Shown piece by piece: positions 52,461-60,086 of a stretch of 64,000 bases of DNA. Source of the stretch: Vreelandella titanicae BH1 (GTDB lineage Bacteria > Pseudomonadota > Gammaproteobacteria > Pseudomonadales > Halomonadaceae); assembly GCF_000336575.1 (NCBI RefSeq), contig NZ_AOPO01000014.1:52437-116436 (forward strand), given 5' to 3'. The translations under genes were made by a program, and so were the position numbers. A model generated the notes under the pieces. It was not told the DNA's origin. It made no database searches and saw only the letters and a list, made by a program, of their open reading frames with translations. The first letter of the stretch is position 1, and every line of letters begins with the position of its first letter.

Positions 52461-53381
52461 ATGAGTCTTAAGGCGACCCACCCCCCCGATACGCCACTCT
52501 ATCCGATACGCGAGGTTTCTCGCTTAACTGGGGTGAATTCGGTCACGCTTCGCGCCTGGGAACGACGTTACGGGCTAATTCGCCCCCAGCGCACTCCGAA
52601 AGGTCATCGTCTTTACGCTCAGGACGACATCACCCGCATCGAACGCATCCTGCAGTGGCTCAATCGTGGTGTGCCGGTCAGTCAAGTCGCCGACTTGCTT
52701 GACCAGCCAGAAACAATTGAAGCCCCGTCACCTGATGCCGGAGACTGGGCGAGCCAGCGCCAGCAGTTGCAAGCTATTATCGAAGCGTTGGATCTCGCCA
52801 AGCTGGAGGCGTTTTATCATCAGAGTTTGGCGCTCTACCCACTGAGCGTGGCCATTAATGAACTCTGGCAGCCAGTTATTTTGACCTTAGAAGCCAAGTG
52901 GGCCATTCAGGCAGACCAGCTTGTTCGCCGCACGTTGGAAGCCTTTCTGCGCAGCCAGGTGGGCATCCGCTTGCACTATGCCAATCAGGCTACCCGTGGC
53001 CCGCTGATTCTACTCAACGCCATGCCCGACGACCCCGGCCCGCTGTGGGTACTGATGTCGGCGCTAATGGCCAGCGAGCAGGGCTACCGGGTGCAGATGC
53101 TTGACCACTCGCTGCCGCTTGAGGATCTTCCCCAGGCAGTGGCGCGGCTGCACTCGTCCATGGTGCTGCTCTCTAGCGGTCAGCGGGAGAGCGATAGCTA
53201 TATCAACCAGGCGCTGCCTAAAGCGGCTGAGACGCTTAACGTACCCATCGGCGTATGCGGCGAAGTGGCTCGTCTGCGCGAAAACGATTTGCGCGATGGG
53301 CCAGTACACATGCTGGGCGATGACCTGCCTCAGGCGATTGCCCGGTTGCGCCCACTGTTACGCGAGTCTGGCGTACTCTAA
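52461..53381 (+). CDS. LitR/CarH-type MerR regulator lacking the cobalamin-binding motif
   Basis: 306 residues. N-terminal MerR winged helix (about 14-85; IREVSRLTGVNSVTLRAWER, then RYGLIRPQRTPKGHRLY). A helical segment and a Rossmann-like C-terminal domain (about 100-306) resemble the B12-binding domains of CarH/LitR. The ExxxDxHxxG cobalamin signature is not present: the matching stretch reads MPDDPGPLWVLMSALMASEQ, with no His. It therefore probably senses light through a partner photoreceptor or another ligand. It precedes photolyase and lipid genes, the usual LitR regulon. Family firm, signal uncertain. Confidence 0.85.
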   Translation: MSLKATHPPDTPLYPIREVSRLTGVNSVTLRAWERRYGLIRPQRTPKGHRLYAQDDITRIERILQWLNRGVPVSQVADLLDQPETIEAPSPDAGDWASQRQQLQAIIEALDLAKLEAFYHQSLALYPLSVAINELWQPVILTLEAKWAIQADQLVRRTLEAFLRSQVGIRLHYANQATRGPLILLNAMPDDPGPLWVLMSALMASEQGYRVQMLDHSLPLEDLPQAVARLHSSMVLLSSGQRESDSYINQALPKAAETLNVPIGVCGEVARLRENDLRDGPVHMLGDDLPQAIARLRPLLRESGVL

Positions 53382-53398
53382 CCAGCGCGCCTTCATTC

Positions 53399-53434
53399 TG
53401 GCCGTTCGCCTTCGTGGCGACCGGCCATTTTTTT
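53399..53434 (+). terminator. Terminator/attenuator between LitR gene and photolyase
   Basis: TGGCCG (53399-53404) pairs with CGGCCA (53422-53427), and CGCC (53407-53410) with GGCG (53416-53419) inside it; seven T follow (53428-53434). It lies 17 bases after the LitR stop and eight bases before the photolyase Shine-Dalgarno sequence. No other promoter is visible before phrB, so downstream genes probably depend on read-through. Confidence 0.8.
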
Positions 53435-53452
53435 GTGTCGCAGGAGGCCCCT

Positions 53453-54880
53453 ATGACCGGAAAGCCTATAAAGCATCAGTTGATATGGCTGCGCAGCGAC
53501 CTGCGTATTGACGACAACAGTGCCCTCGCCGCCGCCGCGGTTAAGGGCCCTGTGATAGCGGTGTTTTTGCGCAGCATTCCTCAGTGGCAAGCGCATGGCC
53601 ACGGCGCTAATAAGCTGGATTTTTGGGCGCGCGGCGTCGCTAGCGTCAAAACGGCGCTTAACGGTTTGAATATTCCGCTGCTGCATCGCGATATTGAACG
53701 TTATGACCAGGCACCCGAGGTGCTGCTTGAGATCGCTCTCGAATATGATGTTGAGCAGTTGCACTTCAATCACGAGTACGCGCTCAATGAGCGCCACCGC
53801 GACCAGGCTGTGCAAGACGCCTTCAAACAGGCCGGGATTACTGCACATGGCTACCACGATGCCATAGCGTTTGCCCCCGGCAGCCTGCTAACCGGGAAGG
53901 GCGACTACTACGGGGTATTTACACCGTTCTCCAAGGCGTGGCACAAGCAGGTCAGCGCTGATCAGTTGGCGCTGCGCGCGACGCCACAGGTACAAGCGGC
54001 GCTGGATATTCAAAGCGACCTGCTGCCTGAACTTCCCAAGCTTGATAGCTCCCCTATCGATGGGCAGCTGTGGCCAGCCGGTGAAAATGCCGCGGCGGAT
54101 AACTTAGCGCGCTTCCTACGCTTTCGTGGTCGTCACTATAACGCCCAGCGCGACCTACCGAAGGTGCGCGGCACCAGTGAACTGTCGCCCTATCTGGCGC
54201 TAGGCATGATCTCCCATCGCCAATGTTTACAAGCGGTGATGAGCGAAAACGGCGACCACTTAGCCGATGGCGATACCGGCCTTACTACCTGGGTCAACGA
54301 GCTGGTCTGGCGAGAATTTTATCAGCACGTAGCGGTGGGGTTTCCGCAGGTATGCCGTTACCAGCCCTTTCAGGAGCATACCAAGCAACTAGCTTGGCGT
54401 GACGATGACGAAGGCTTTCAGGCTTGGTGCGAGGGGCGTACGGGATATCCCATTGTTGATGCCGCCATGCGCCAATTAGTGAACACCGGCTGGATGCATA
54501 ACCGACTGCGCATGATCACGGCGATGTTTTTAAGCAAACATCTACTGATTGATTGGCGACGCGGTGAAGCCTTTTTTATGCGCCACTTGATTGACGGTGA
54601 ATTCTGCGCCAATAACGGCGGCTGGCAATGGGCGGCCTCTACGGGTACTGATGCTGCGCCCTACTTCCGTATTTTCAATCCCACCACCCAATCCACCCGT
54701 TTTGATGCGGACGGTGAGTTTATTGCCCACTGGCTGCCTGAGCTTGCCAAACTACCCGCCAAAGCGCGCCACGCGCCACCTCAGGATCTGCTTAGCGACG
54801 TCGAGTATCCAGCGCCTATTGTCGATCACAAGGCAGCACGTCAGCGCGCCTTAGAGGCATTTAAATCGCTCTCTAAATAA
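53453..54880 (+). CDS. phrB: Deoxyribodipyrimidine photolyase
   Basis: 475 residues from the ATG at 53453, five bases after a perfect AGGAGG. The N-terminal antenna-binding domain starts HQLIWLRSDLRIDDNSALAA. The C-terminal FAD domain has WVNELVWREFYQHV, RTGYPIVDAAMRQLVNTGWM and NNGGWQWAASTGTDAAPYFR, which is the class I CPD photolyase signature with the electron-transfer tryptophans. It repairs UV-made cyclobutane dimers using blue light. It is followed by a SnoaL-like gene 31 bases later. Confidence 0.96.
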   Translation: MTGKPIKHQLIWLRSDLRIDDNSALAAAAVKGPVIAVFLRSIPQWQAHGHGANKLDFWARGVASVKTALNGLNIPLLHRDIERYDQAPEVLLEIALEYDVEQLHFNHEYALNERHRDQAVQDAFKQAGITAHGYHDAIAFAPGSLLTGKGDYYGVFTPFSKAWHKQVSADQLALRATPQVQAALDIQSDLLPELPKLDSSPIDGQLWPAGENAAADNLARFLRFRGRHYNAQRDLPKVRGTSELSPYLALGMISHRQCLQAVMSENGDHLADGDTGLTTWVNELVWREFYQHVAVGFPQVCRYQPFQEHTKQLAWRDDDEGFQAWCEGRTGYPIVDAAMRQLVNTGWMHNRLRMITAMFLSKHLLIDWRRGEAFFMRHLIDGEFCANNGGWQWAASTGTDAAPYFRIFNPTTQSTRFDADGEFIAHWLPELAKLPAKARHAPPQDLLSDVEYPAPIVDHKAARQRALEAFKSLSK

Positions 54881-54911
54881 ATCTGTTGTAGCAACTACTA
54901 GGGAGACCGTG

Positions 54912-55343
54912 ATGGCTGAGCCTGCGGTATTAGAGGCGTTCTGCGCCTTTTTTAACAAACTAGACAATACCTGTACAGAAAAGCTATACGAGGTATATAC
55001 TGAAAATATAATTTTTAGTGACCCGCTGCACCATATTGAAGGTCGCGACGCGTTAGCGCTTTATTTTTCAACCATGTATGAAAATGTCGAGCAGTGCCAC
55101 TTCACTTACCACACTCGACAGTTACAGGGTCAGCAAGCATTTGTCACCTGGAGCATGACGTTTATTCATCCCCGATTGGCAGGTGGCCAGCCGGTCAATG
55201 TGGAAGGCTGTAGCGCACTTACCTTTGCCGCCGATGGGCGCGTTGAGCGTCATCGCGATTATTTTGATGCGGGCGCCATGCTTTACGAACATTTACCGCT
55301 GATGGGAAGCGCCATTCGCTGGTTAAAAAAACGCCTTGCCTAA
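54912..55343 (+). CDS. SnoaL/NTF2-like protein of the photolyase cluster
   Basis: 143 residues from the ATG at 54912, with GGGAG six bases upstream (a GTG one codon earlier is possible). It is a single alpha+beta-barrel of the NTF2 superfamily: NIIFSDPLHHIEGRDALALY, FVTWSMTFIHPRLAGGQPVN, and a final DGRVERHRDYFDAGAMLYEH. Such proteins are small isomerase/hydratase-like enzymes or binding proteins. This subgroup is commonly found beside the SDR-FAD-DUF1365-Cfa genes, but its job is not known. Confidence 0.85.
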   Translation: MAEPAVLEAFCAFFNKLDNTCTEKLYEVYTENIIFSDPLHHIEGRDALALYFSTMYENVEQCHFTYHTRQLQGQQAFVTWSMTFIHPRLAGGQPVNVEGCSALTFAADGRVERHRDYFDAGAMLYEHLPLMGSAIRWLKKRLA

Positions 55344-55379
55344 GCGATAACATCACCGCAGGGAACCCGAGGAGGCTTA

Positions 55380-56165
55380 ATGAGCACATGGAAAACGCCC
55401 CAACGCATTTGGTTAACCGGTGCCACCTCCGGCATTGGTGAAGCGCTTGCGCGTAAGCTCATCGCCCAAGGCCACCAGGTAGTGCTTAGCGCGCGCAGTG
55501 ACGAAGCACTCGAAGCTCTGAGCCATGGCCACCCCAATGCCCACCCTCTCCCGCTGGATATCAGCGACCGTCAAGCAGTGCTCAAGGCGGGTAACGACAT
55601 CCGCGAGCAGCTCGGGGCGTTAAATTTGGCGCTCTTTAATGCCGGCACCTGCGAATATCTGAATGCTCAGCAGTTCGATATGGACTTAGTCGAGCGGGTT
55701 TTGAAGCCCAATCTATTCGGCACTTTGTACGGCGTCGAAGCCGCACTGCCGCTGTTGCGCGCGGCGCGCAAAGAGGGCCTCCTGGCTCGGTTAGCCGCCA
55801 CCTCCAGCGCTTCAGCCTATTTACCGCTACCTCGTGCGGAAGCCTATGGGGCGTCTAAAGCCGCGGTAAGTTACTTTTTAGAGTCGCTGCGCTTAGACCT
55901 TGATCAGGAGGGCATTGAGGTCAGCCTGATCCACCCTGGCTTTGTGAAAACGCCGCTCACCGAACGTAATGACTTCCCTATGCCGATGCAGGTAACGGCA
56001 GAGCAAGCAGCTGATGCCATTATCGCGGGGCTGGTGAAGGGGCGGCTGGATATCCACTTTCCACGCCGGTTTACCTATCTGGTCAAATTGCTGGGCATTT
56101 TGCCCCCCACTGTGCGCCGTCAGATTGGCCTGCGCATGACCCGCAGCCAAAAGGAGTCGTCATGA
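55380..56165 (+). CDS. Short-chain dehydrogenase/reductase of the photolyase-Cfa cluster
   Basis: 261 residues. Cofactor motif TGATSGIG (13-20), NAG stretch LFNAGTCEYL, catalytic Ser in ATSSASAYLP and YGASK with Tyr and Lys. GAGGAGG precedes the ATG. It is followed, with a four-base ATGA overlap, by the FAD gene, so the two are coupled. Substrate unknown; context suggests a lipid-linked oxidation or reduction. Confidence 0.92.
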   Translation: MSTWKTPQRIWLTGATSGIGEALARKLIAQGHQVVLSARSDEALEALSHGHPNAHPLPLDISDRQAVLKAGNDIREQLGALNLALFNAGTCEYLNAQQFDMDLVERVLKPNLFGTLYGVEAALPLLRAARKEGLLARLAATSSASAYLPLPRAEAYGASKAAVSYFLESLRLDLDQEGIEVSLIHPGFVKTPLTERNDFPMPMQVTAEQAADAIIAGLVKGRLDIHFPRRFTYLVKLLGILPPTVRRQIGLRMTRSQKESS

Positions 56166-57529
56166 GCGCCATGGCATCGCAAAGTTCTGGGGCATCACAA
56201 CGTATTGCCATTGTTGGCAGCGGTATTAGCGGCATGGCAGCAGGCTGGTACCTCTCCGCCCAACATGACGTCACGCTGTTTGAAGCAGATTCACGCCTGG
56301 GAGGGCACACCGCCACCATGGACGTGAACGTTGCGGAAGACTCCTACGCTATTGATACCGGCTTTATTGTCTTTAACGACTGGACCTATCCGCACTTTCA
56401 GCGCCTTATGGCCACCCTGGGCGTCGCCTCACAAGCCACCGAAATGAGTTTCTCGGTACATGAAACAGCGCGGGATTTTGAGTACAACGGTCATACCTTG
56501 GGCTCGCTGTTTGCCCAACGACGCAATTTGTTTAATCCCTCTTTTTATCGCCTGCTGGGCGACATTCTGCGCTTTAACAAGCAGGCCACCAACGCGCTGG
56601 AGAGCCAACAGCTTCCCGAACATATAACCCTGGGTGAATACCTGGATCGCAACCACTACAACCGCGATTTTCAGCAGCGCTACTTACTGCCCATGGGGGC
56701 TGCCATCTGGTCGGCCAGCATCAGTGATTTACGCGCTTTCCCGCTGGCGTTTTTTGTGCGTTTTTTTCGCAATCACGGCCTGCTATCGGTCAACCATCGC
56801 CCCCAGTGGTACACCCTGGTGGGCGGTTCGAAAAGCTATATCCCCGGTCTGACGGCGCCCTATGCATCGCGTATTCACCTCAATACACCGGTCACCCGAA
56901 TTACCCGCAACAGTACCGGCGTTAGTATCACCACGCCCTCCGGAACCCAGCGCTTTGACCAAGTAGTGCTCGCCTGCCACGCCGACCAGGCCCTTGCCAT
57001 GCTGGGCGACGCCAGCGGCGACGAGAAAGCGATCCTCGGCGCCATGCCGTACCAGGATAACGAAGTGGTGCTACATACCGACACCGCCCTGCTGCCGCGG
57101 CGCAAGCGCGCCTGGGCGAGCTGGAATTACCGCCTGGATCAGCGCGATAGCGAAGCACGGGTATCGGTCACTTACGCTATGAATATCCTTCAACGGATAG
57201 AGAGCGACACCACTTTTTGCGTGACCCTGAACGACAGCGCCAGCATTGATCCAAACAAGGTGCTGGGCCGCTACACTTACGCACACCCCCAGTTCACCCT
57301 GGCTGGCCAGGCGGCTCAGGCGCGACACGCCGACATTTCGTCTACGGCCCATCGCACCCACTTTTGCGGTGCTTACTGGCGTAACGGCTTCCACGAAGAC
57401 GGCGTGTGGAGCGCACTGCGGGTGGCGCAAGCGTTAGGCTGTGATGAAGCCGCCCCGCCGCCTGCGCCACCTTCCGCGCTACCTGCCCATGAGCTGCTAA
57501 CGCCGCAAGGTGTCGAGGGGCTGAGTTGA
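56162..57529 (+). CDS. FAD-dependent oxidoreductase (UfaD-like flavoprotein)
   Basis: 455 residues. Dinucleotide motif IVGSGISGMAAGWYLS (18-33, GxGxxG at 19-24), FEADSRLGGHTATM and the C-terminal FAD contact FCGAYWRNGFHEDGVWSALR. It is annotated in relatives as an amine-oxidase-like NAD(P)/FAD protein. Together with the methyltransferase at 58323 it resembles the flavin-dependent acyl desaturase step (UfaD) of bacterial furan fatty acid synthesis. That assignment is inference from family and order. It overlaps the SDR gene by four bases and the DUF1365 gene by one (TGATG). Confidence 0.85.
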   Translation: MSAMASQSSGASQRIAIVGSGISGMAAGWYLSAQHDVTLFEADSRLGGHTATMDVNVAEDSYAIDTGFIVFNDWTYPHFQRLMATLGVASQATEMSFSVHETARDFEYNGHTLGSLFAQRRNLFNPSFYRLLGDILRFNKQATNALESQQLPEHITLGEYLDRNHYNRDFQQRYLLPMGAAIWSASISDLRAFPLAFFVRFFRNHGLLSVNHRPQWYTLVGGSKSYIPGLTAPYASRIHLNTPVTRITRNSTGVSITTPSGTQRFDQVVLACHADQALAMLGDASGDEKAILGAMPYQDNEVVLHTDTALLPRRKRAWASWNYRLDQRDSEARVSVTYAMNILQRIESDTTFCVTLNDSASIDPNKVLGRYTYAHPQFTLAGQAAQARHADISSTAHRTHFCGAYWRNGFHEDGVWSALRVAQALGCDEAAPPPAPPSALPAHELLTPQGVEGLS

Positions 57530-58326
57530 TGGCTAGCATGCTGACTGAAATGACAGCTGGGATAACCACCCAGCCACGCTCGCGTATTTATCGTGGCACC
57601 CTACGCCACCGGCGCTTTACGCCCAAATCCCACGCCTTTAGTTACCAGCTATGGATGGCCTGGCTGGATTTGGACGAGCTGCCCGAGCTGTTCGACAAGG
57701 TGCCCGGCTTTAGTGCCCGTCGCCCTGCGCTGGCGCGTTTTCGTCGCGAAGACTATCTGGGGCCGGTTGATCGCCCGCTGAAAACCGCCGTTCGCGAAGA
57801 GCTAATTCGGCAGTTGGGAAGCGCGCCTAATGGCCGTATCTGCGTGCTTACCCAGCTACGCACGCTGGGCTGCATGTTTAACCCTATTTCCGTCTACTAC
57901 GCTTACGACCACCTGGGGCGACTGACAGCCGTATTAAGTGAGGTCACCAATATGCCCTGGCGTGAGCGCACCTGCTACGCCAGCGCGGTGGATCCCTCAC
58001 GCCATAGTCACCAAGCACATTTCGATAAAGACCTCCACGTCTCGCCGTTTAACCCCATGGAGATGACTTACCGTTGGAAGTTTAATGCACCCGGCGAAAA
58101 GCTCTTTCTGCATATGGAAAATTGGCAGGATCAGCAGTGCCATTTTGATGCCACGTTGACCCTTGACGCCTCACCCGCCACCCGCGGCACGTTGCTAAAA
58201 GCCTTGGCTCGCCAGCCATGGATGAGCCTGAAAACCATTGCGGGTATTCATTTTGAAGCACTTCGCCTGTGGCTGAAGCGCGTCCCCGTTTATAACCACC
58301 CCAAGCGCAAGGAGACTTCAAAGTGA
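57529..58326 (+). CDS. DUF1365 protein
   Basis: 265 residues from the ATG overlapping the preceding stop. Conserved DUF1365 parts: SRIYRGTLRHRRFTPKSHAF, YLGPVDRPLKTAVREELIRQ, RTLGCMFNPISVYYAYDHLG and DKDLHVSPFNPMEMTYRWKF. The biochemical role is unknown, but the gene nearly always sits between the flavoprotein and Cfa-like genes, which points to acyl-chain handling. It ends with AAGGAG for the next gene and overlaps it by four bases (GTGA). Confidence 0.93.
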   Translation: MASMLTEMTAGITTQPRSRIYRGTLRHRRFTPKSHAFSYQLWMAWLDLDELPELFDKVPGFSARRPALARFRREDYLGPVDRPLKTAVREELIRQLGSAPNGRICVLTQLRTLGCMFNPISVYYAYDHLGRLTAVLSEVTNMPWRERTCYASAVDPSRHSHQAHFDKDLHVSPFNPMEMTYRWKFNAPGEKLFLHMENWQDQQCHFDATLTLDASPATRGTLLKALARQPWMSLKTIAGIHFEALRLWLKRVPVYNHPKRKETSK

Positions 58327-59591
58327 CGACCCTGCGTTCCACGCCCCCTAACCTTCAACCGGTTGCCGAAAGCCGCTTAACCAAGTGGCTAAAGCCACGC
58401 CTAATGGCCCAACTGGACACCTTTCGCGGCGGTCGTATCACCCTGATTGAAGGCGATCAGTGTCATCACTTAGGTCAACAAGGCCCGTTGCAAGTGACCG
58501 TGGTGATTCGCCACTCCCGTGCCTGGAAGCGCCTTGCCTTTGGCGGTACAGTGGGGGCTGCAGAATCGTACATGGACGGCGATTGGGACGCCGACGATCT
58601 GGTCGCCCTGGTACGGCTGTTCGCTGCCAACCTTGAGCATGTGAATGGGAAAATGGAGAACGGCAGCGCTCGCATTGCCCGCTGGCTGCTGGGTGCCGCC
58701 TACCGCTTTCAGCGCAACAGCCTAACTGGCTCGAAACGCAATATTGCCGCCCACTACGATATTGGCAACGATCTGTTTTCGACGTTTTTAGATCGCCACC
58801 ACTGGATGTATTCAAGCGCCGTGTTTCCCTATCCCGAAGCCAGCTTGGAAGAGGCCTCTACCTACAAGCTCGACTTGATGCTGGAAAAGCTCGATGTGCA
58901 GCCCGAGCATCACCTGCTAGAGATTGGCACTGGCTGGGGAGGGCTGGCGATTCATGCAGCCAAAACCCGTGGCTGCCGAGTCACCACCACCACTATTTCC
59001 GATGAGCAGCACGCCCATACAGCAAAACGCATCATGGAAGAGGGGCTGGAGGACAGAATCACCCTGCTTAAGCAGGATTACCGGGAATTGACCGGCCGCT
59101 ATGACCGGCTAATTTCGGTGGAAATGATTGAGGCGGTGGGACACCAGTATCTCGATACCTACCTCAACAAACTGGATAGCCTACTGACCGATGATGGCCA
59201 GGCTATGCTCCAGGCCATCACCATTCGTGATCAGCGCTTTGAAGAGGCTAAGCGCGACATGGATTTTATCAAGCGCTACATTTTTCCAGGCGGCTTTCTG
59301 CCCTCGCACCACGCTATGTTAACCAGCGTTATGCGTAAAACATCGCTGAACGTGGTCGCGCTGGATGAAATTGGCCCGCATTACGCGCGCACATTACGCG
59401 AGTGGCGCCACCGCTTTGAGGCCAGCCTGGAGCAGGTGCGAACACTAGGCTACGACGAGCGTTTTATCCGCATGTGGCGCTACTACCTGTGCTACTGCGA
59501 GGGCGGCTTTATCGAGCGCTCCATTGGCACCTGCCACTTACTGCTGGCTAAGCCGGCGGCTAAGCCCATTCCGCTCACCGGCGCTCTCTAA
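58323..59591 (+). CDS. Cyclopropane-fatty-acid-synthase-like methyltransferase (Cfa/UfaM-like)
   Basis: 422 residues from a GTG with AAGGAG upstream. N-terminal lipid-binding domain (about 30-125), AAHYDIGNDLF (142-152), SAM motif LEIGTGWGGLAIHAA (199-213), and SVEMIEAVGHQYLDTY with the bicarbonate-site Glu. It transfers a methylene or methyl group from SAM to unsaturated acyl chains in phospholipids. Whether it makes a cyclopropane (Cfa) or a methylated alkene (UfaM, first step to furan fatty acids) cannot be decided from sequence alone. Its linked flavoprotein favours the latter. Confidence 0.9.
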   Translation: MTTLRSTPPNLQPVAESRLTKWLKPRLMAQLDTFRGGRITLIEGDQCHHLGQQGPLQVTVVIRHSRAWKRLAFGGTVGAAESYMDGDWDADDLVALVRLFAANLEHVNGKMENGSARIARWLLGAAYRFQRNSLTGSKRNIAAHYDIGNDLFSTFLDRHHWMYSSAVFPYPEASLEEASTYKLDLMLEKLDVQPEHHLLEIGTGWGGLAIHAAKTRGCRVTTTTISDEQHAHTAKRIMEEGLEDRITLLKQDYRELTGRYDRLISVEMIEAVGHQYLDTYLNKLDSLLTDDGQAMLQAITIRDQRFEEAKRDMDFIKRYIFPGGFLPSHHAMLTSVMRKTSLNVVALDEIGPHYARTLREWRHRFEASLEQVRTLGYDERFIRMWRYYLCYCEGGFIERSIGTCHLLLAKPAAKPIPLTGAL

Positions 59592-60086
59592 ATGGCATCA
59601 CCCAAGTGGCGGGCGCTGGTGTTGAATGCCCTGCGCTTTGAGGCTGGCTGGCTCCTGTGCGTGCTCGGCGGCTCATGGGTTGCCGCCATAGCAGGGGGCA
59701 GCCTGTTGGTCTGGCACCTGTGGCGCTGCGCGCGGCCTGGGGAGTGGCAATTTATTGCCGGATTTGCCCTGCTGGGGCTGGTGATTGATGGCGGTTTGCA
59801 GCTGCTGGGTGGGTTCGATTTTAACGATCAAACGCTGGTGTTAGGGCTTCTACCGCTGTGGCTATGGATGCTTTGGCCGCTGTTTGCCACCCTGGTTCAT
59901 CACTCACTGGCGTGGCTGTGGCGCTATCCATTGCTAGCCGCGCTGTGTGGCGCCATTAGTGGCCCACTCTCTTATTATGGCGGCGCACTACTGGCAGAGG
60001 TAACCATGGCGGCTTGGTTGCTCCCCATTCAGGCGCTCGTTTGGGTGGTGCTATGTCTGGGTATTAGCCGTTTCTACAAGCCTTAA
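59592..60086 (+). CDS. DUF2878 membrane protein
   Basis: 164 residues with about five membrane segments. Typical DUF2878 stretches are NALRFEAGWLLCVLGG, LGLVIDGGLQLLGGFDF and GPLSYYGGALLAEVTM. Its ATG directly follows the TAA of the methyltransferase gene. It is the last gene of the cluster; the DUF3833 gene that often follows is absent. Function unknown. It overlaps the convergent GGDEF-EAL gene by four bases. Confidence 0.92.
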   Translation: MASPKWRALVLNALRFEAGWLLCVLGGSWVAAIAGGSLLVWHLWRCARPGEWQFIAGFALLGLVIDGGLQLLGGFDFNDQTLVLGLLPLWLWMLWPLFATLVHHSLAWLWRYPLLAALCGAISGPLSYYGGALLAEVTMAAWLLPIQALVWVVLCLGISRFYKP

